DNA from: Spirochaetales bacterium | GTDB taxonomy: Bacteria > Spirochaetota > Spirochaetia > Sphaerochaetales > Sphaerochaetaceae | Direction of reading: 5' to 3' | Assembly (NCBI GenBank): GCA_012838275.1 | Contig: DUPO01000133.1 | Coordinates: forward strand, 1 to 64,000 | DNA: 64,000 nucleotides | Shown: piece after piece, positions 61,543-64,000 of the stretch | Numbering within the stretch: the stretch's first letter is position 1 | Layout: the number at the start of each line of letters is the position of its first letter | Translations under genes and position numbers: made by a program | Notes under the pieces: model-generated | Told to the model about the DNA's origin: nothing | The model's database searches: none | What the model saw: the letters and a program-made list of their open reading frames with translations, nothing else

Positions 61543-62037
61543 ATGGAACTTGACGAGAGAATGGCAATTGTGTCGGCACAAGAGGAATTGTTGAGATTTG
61601 AGACCTTTACCCATGAGGATGCGTGGGAGTTGGGTAAGATATTCGTAGCAGAGGCTATGGATAAGGATCTGAAGATTGCTATCTCTATCAAGCTAATGAG
61701 TGGACTTACCCTATTTCAGTACTCAGCTGAAGGTGCCAACCTCAGCAATGAGACTTGGATAGACCGTAAGTTCAGAACAGTCTTGAATTTTGAGATGAGC
61801 ACCTTACGTTACTCTTTATGGCTGAAACAGAGAGGAACTACCCTTGTAGAGAGGGGCCTGGACCCTACCAAGTTTGTTGCTTGTGGCGGAGGCTTCCCGA
61901 TCTATGTCGAAGGCGTAGGAACAGTTGGGGTTGCGATCGTATCGGGTCTGACCGATCTGCGCGACCATGAAGTGCTGGTCAACTGCATCAGTCGTTACAT
62001 CGGCGAGGATAATGTCCCACACTACCCTGTCATGTAA
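61543..62037 (+). CDS. UPF0303/HbpS-like protein
   Basis: A 164-residue protein of the UPF0303 group, related to heme-degrading HbpS-like folds. FTHEDAWELGKIFVAEAM and RRFRT-like FRTVLNFEMSTLRYSLWLKQRGTTL match, and the C-terminal GGGFPIYVEGVGTVGVAIVSGL is the family's best-conserved part. It starts 2 bp after the Gfo/Idh stop, with GGAG, so it is likely in one operon. Function is unknown; genomic link with sugar dehydrogenases is common for the family, by inference. Confidence 0.8.
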   Translation: MELDERMAIVSAQEELLRFETFTHEDAWELGKIFVAEAMDKDLKIAISIKLMSGLTLFQYSAEGANLSNETWIDRKFRTVLNFEMSTLRYSLWLKQRGTTLVERGLDPTKFVACGGGFPIYVEGVGTVGVAIVSGLTDLRDHEVLVNCISRYIGEDNVPHYPVM

Positions 62038-62053
62038 CCGGATTTGAACGTTT

Positions 62054-62086
62054 AAAAAGACCCGAGGCCTAGGCTTCGGGTTTTTT
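62054..62086. terminator. Terminator shared by UPF0303 and CYTH genes
   Basis: A GACCCGAGGCC/GGCTTCGGGTT hairpin with A residues on the left and TTTTTT on the right ends the plus-strand pair. It overlaps the stop of the convergent CYTH gene. Confidence 0.8.
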
Positions 62087-62653
62087 CTTCTTGAGCAGAT
62101 GCATGTAGTACTCCCTCTCGATCTTTGAATGCTTGATCCCAAGCTGCGTGAGAAGGTCCAGAAGCGTCTTTTTGGCAAGATTCACCCTAGAGTGATCTTC
62201 AAGGACAAACTCCATCTCGATGAACCAGCCAAGAGTTGCTATCTCAACCAATTCTATTGTTAACTGAGGGAGATCTTTAGATGCGGTATAGGTGTAGAGA
62301 AACCCTTTTTTTGTTTTGGTGATGTACGTCACATACCCCAGACTGAGGAAAAACTGAAGGGCCGCCCCTCCCTGATCAGAGGTAGAAGTGAATTCAACCT
62401 CCTCATTCACCTCAATGCCATCCTTGATCGCCTTATTCTTATAGGTAAATACCAAGGACCCTTCCATGGATTCGAAAGATCTGCCGGTCTGCTCCGCCCT
62501 GATACGAAACAGGGCATCCTCGCCTTCAAGGCTGAGGTAGGTATCTTCCTTCAGTTCACACCGGGCAAGCGATATGCCGGCAAGTGCTTCAATGCGTTGC
62601 TGTAAGAGAAGAGGTTCTGCAACATGGGCTTTCAGTTCCACTTCCAAGGCCAT
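62069..62653 (-). CDS. CYTH-domain protein
   Basis: A 194-residue triphosphate-tunnel-family protein. The N-terminal ExExK motif reads LEVELKA. Further tunnel-lining charges are in LFRIRAE, FTYKNKA, EVNEEVEF and EREYYMHLL. Members are class IV adenylate cyclases, thiamine triphosphatases or inorganic triphosphatases; the activity here is not decided. It starts 1 bp after the neighbouring membrane-protein gene. Confidence 0.85.
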   Translation of the reverse strand: MALEVELKAHVAEPLLLQQRIEALAGISLARCELKEDTYLSLEGEDALFRIRAEQTGRSFESMEGSLVFTYKNKAIKDGIEVNEEVEFTSTSDQGGAALQFFLSLGYVTYITKTKKGFLYTYTASKDLPQLTIELVEIATLGWFIEMEFVLEDHSRVNLAKKTLLDLLTQLGIKHSKIEREYYMHLLKKKKPEA

Positions 62654-62654
62654 A

Positions 62655-63431
62655 TCAGTCTTTCCAAGGGAAGATCATATTCCGGAGGGAACGGTGTCCG
62701 ACACTCTCCTGCTCATCATAGAGCAGCTCGTCCCAAGGGATATTTTTCTTGTCGGCTTCGGGGTTCTCTTCAAAATAGTCATATTTGTACATCAAGAGTT
62801 TGGTTGCATCACTGGAGGCGAGCAACATACCAGTGATCCCAGGGGCCAGACCAGCAAGCATGACTGAAATGGCTAGGTTTATCATCTGGTAAATCGCCTG
62901 GAAAAGGGAAAATCCTAGGTTATCAAGAAGGAGGATGAAGCTTTTTTTCAGGGTCTTTACCGGAGTATCCCCACGCATATGGTAAAACAGTGGGAAATAA
63001 TACATCAATGCGAGGCTCAAGGCTGCAAATACCCAAAACAGCACCACAGAGAGTACCGTACCTACAATGTTTCCATAGCTGAGATAGAAGGGAATGACAA
63101 GAAGGATGAGGGTTACATTCAACACCAGCAGAGCCCAGAACAGCAGAGCATGACGCCATGACTCCCTGATACCCCGCTTGAAACCATCAAAGCCTCCACG
63201 TTCGTAGCGGCTATAGGAGTACGTTGAGGAGGCGCTTCCAGCAAAGAAGAAGGCAAACAAGCCCAAAGAGAGCACCATCACCAACATGCTAAGAGCCATA
63301 TTGACTTCACCAAGACTCAGACCGCCCATCAGGGCTAACACTACCAGGAGAAACCCCAGGTTGTGGATAACCATCCCAATGAGGTTGTCCCATCCATCGA
63401 AAAATGCTTTTTTTAAGAAGAATCCAATCAT
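62655..63431 (-). CDS. Conserved integral membrane protein (YesL-like)
   Basis: A 258-residue protein with about six helices. FFDGWDNLIGMVIHNLGFLLVVLALM and SYSRYERGGFDGFKRGIRESWRHALLFW suggest the YesL-type/DUF624-like membrane family, but the match is by eye. The C-terminal 40 residues are acidic and cytoplasmic (YFEENPEADKKNIPWDELLYDEQE). It precedes the CYTH gene on the same strand. Function unknown. Confidence 0.65.
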   Translation of the reverse strand: MIGFFLKKAFFDGWDNLIGMVIHNLGFLLVVLALMGGLSLGEVNMALSMLVMVLSLGLFAFFFAGSASSTYSYSRYERGGFDGFKRGIRESWRHALLFWALLVLNVTLILLVIPFYLSYGNIVGTVLSVVLFWVFAALSLALMYYFPLFYHMRGDTPVKTLKKSFILLLDNLGFSLFQAIYQMINLAISVMLAGLAPGITGMLLASSDATKLLMYKYDYFEENPEADKKNIPWDELLYDEQESVGHRSLRNMIFPWKD

Positions 63432-63794
63432 GCTTCAAGAGTAGCGATATCGTGAAGATAAGGCAAGCGTTTTTGTTTCATGGGACGGGCTTGGACAAGG
63501 AATACATAGGGTTTCTACCCTTTTAATCCCTTCTACAACCCAGCAAACTGGAAACGACAGGCCTTCAACACCTACCTATCAACCTAGCGGCAGCAGGGGT
63601 TCATATACCCCCTGAGATGGGATTTTCAACGATGATTGTTCACTGACCGGTAACATTAGGGCCTTAAATCAACCTCGAACCGTCTGAAAGTCTCGGATGA
63701 CATTTGCTAACTGTTTGCCCGATTGATGGTTACGCGACTGCTTGCCTGTCAAATCAAGGTATTGGCTTTGAAAAAATTCTTTACAAAAACCCTC
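63432..63794. other. Gene-free intergenic stretch
   Basis: About 360 bp without a credible gene. It contains a small hairpin (CAGGGG/CCCCTG, 63594-63614) and a weak AGGGT/ACCCT hairpin near 63508. A minus-strand frame through this region and the tRNA was rejected. The promoter of tRNA-Met begins at 63795. Confidence 0.55.
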
Positions 63795-63823
63795 TTGACT
63801 AACCTTAGGGCATTTACTATTAT
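63795..63823 (+). promoter_or_regulatory. Promoter of tRNA-Met
   Basis: TTGACT (63795-63800) and TATTAT (63818-63823) have a 17-bp spacer, with a predicted start about 20 bp ahead of the tRNA. Confidence 0.75.
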
Positions 63824-63848
63824 GCAAGGGTTGTTTGACACAACAGAC

Positions 63849-63921
63849 GGCGGCATAGCTCAGTTGGTAGAGCAAACGGCTCATATCCGTTAGGTCAGGG
63901 GTCCGAGTCCCTTTGCCGCTA
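63849..63921 (+). tRNA. tRNA-Met (anticodon CAT), elongator type
   Basis: A 73-nt cloverleaf: acceptor GGCGGCA/TGCCGCT, D arm GCTC/GAGC, anticodon stem AACGG/CCGTT around CTCATAT, T arm AGGGG/CCCTT. The anticodon stem lacks the GGG/CCC pairs and the first acceptor pair is formed (G-U), so it is not the initiator. A lysidine-modified tRNA-Ile is the less likely alternative. CCA is not encoded. Confidence 0.92.
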
Positions 63922-63924
63922 CTA

Positions 63925-63957
63925 GAAACCTTCCTCAAGCAGGAAGGTTTCTTTTTT
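63925..63957 (+). terminator. Terminator of tRNA-Met
   Basis: An 11-bp stem (63925-63935 with 63941-63951) and six T residues follow the tRNA by 3 bp. Confidence 0.9.
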
Positions 63958-64000
63958 GTTTACGGCCCTGCCCTACTTCAGATATCCTAGCCACTTATCC

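Noticed and set aside
63669-63938. 89-residue open frame on the minus strand (KGTRTPDLTDMSRLLYQLSYAA)
   Set aside because: It runs antisense through tRNA-Met; this peptide is a well-known artefact of reading tRNA genes as protein.
1-64000. CRISPR array, prophage or complete insertion sequence
   Set aside because: No regularly spaced repeats, phage structural genes, integrase or transposase were seen.

Overview
The window reads as chromosomal DNA of a free-living or gut-type spirochaete, most like the coccoid Sphaerochaeta group. Evidence: a V-type ATPase operon in the order E - DUF2764 - A - B - D - I - K (the layout known from Borrelia and Treponema), a gap-pgk-tpiA-secG glycolytic block, outer-membrane genes (LptD/OstA-like, SurA-like parvulin), moderate GC, and no flagellar or chemotaxis gene. 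The genus is an inference. No prophage, integron, CRISPR array or complete insertion sequence is visible; almost all of the window is dense housekeeping sequence.

Layout. (1) 1-18.4 kb, all minus strand: ispG-uvrA-lptD-phoH-pgpH-ybeY-corC, then gap with its own promoter, then pgk-tpiA-secG, a flavodoxin, a SurA-like isomerase, nusB, map and a phosphoribosyltransferase. Many genes overlap by a few bases. (2) 18.5-21.9 kb, an accessory stretch: YhcH-family protein, tandem copies of a 66-residue membrane protein, a nitroreductase, Ogt, and two small SHOCT proteins behind a CsoR-like palindrome. (3) 21.9-29.2 kb, minus: the V-ATPase operon, bounded downstream by a perfect 25-bp inverted repeat. 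(4) 29.2-31.8 kb: two degenerate GIY-YIG-like small proteins, an unknown 149-residue protein, uridine phosphorylase and a DUF6530-like protein; one promoter carries a perfect 31-bp palindrome. (5) 31.9-42 kb: mutS2, rsgA, a pentapeptide protein, an MBL-fold protein, an RluD-like synthase, YggS, a PF06541 membrane protein, an EamA transporter, tRNA-Val and guaB.

(6) 42.1-52 kb: a maltodextrin/alpha-glucan cluster. A cytoplasmic GH13 enzyme diverges from a binding protein, two permeases, an amylosucrase-like GH13 enzyme, a LacI-family regulator and malQ. A palindrome lying exactly between a TTGACT -35 and a TAATAT -10 is the likely operator. No transport ATPase is encoded here, so one from elsewhere must energise uptake. 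(7) 52-56 kb: adk, an N-terminally extended uracil phosphoribosyltransferase, a TPR lipoprotein, a split chromate transporter pair and rnhA. (8) 56.1-59 kb: a cobalamin riboswitch with a consensus-like promoter controlling btuF-btuC-btuD. (9) 59-64 kb: plsC, a 7-TM-like protein, a Gfo/Idh/MocA oxidoreductase with a UPF0303 protein, a CYTH protein, a membrane protein and tRNA-Met.

I did not find a clear new multi-gene defence or mobile system. The best leads are regulatory (31-bp palindrome, CsoR-like site, spacer operator, B12 riboswitch platform) and a few odd proteins (degenerate GIY-YIG pair, an MBL protein lacking the metal-site Asp, the extended UPRT). Promoters and terminators were read by eye and are not experimentally supported.
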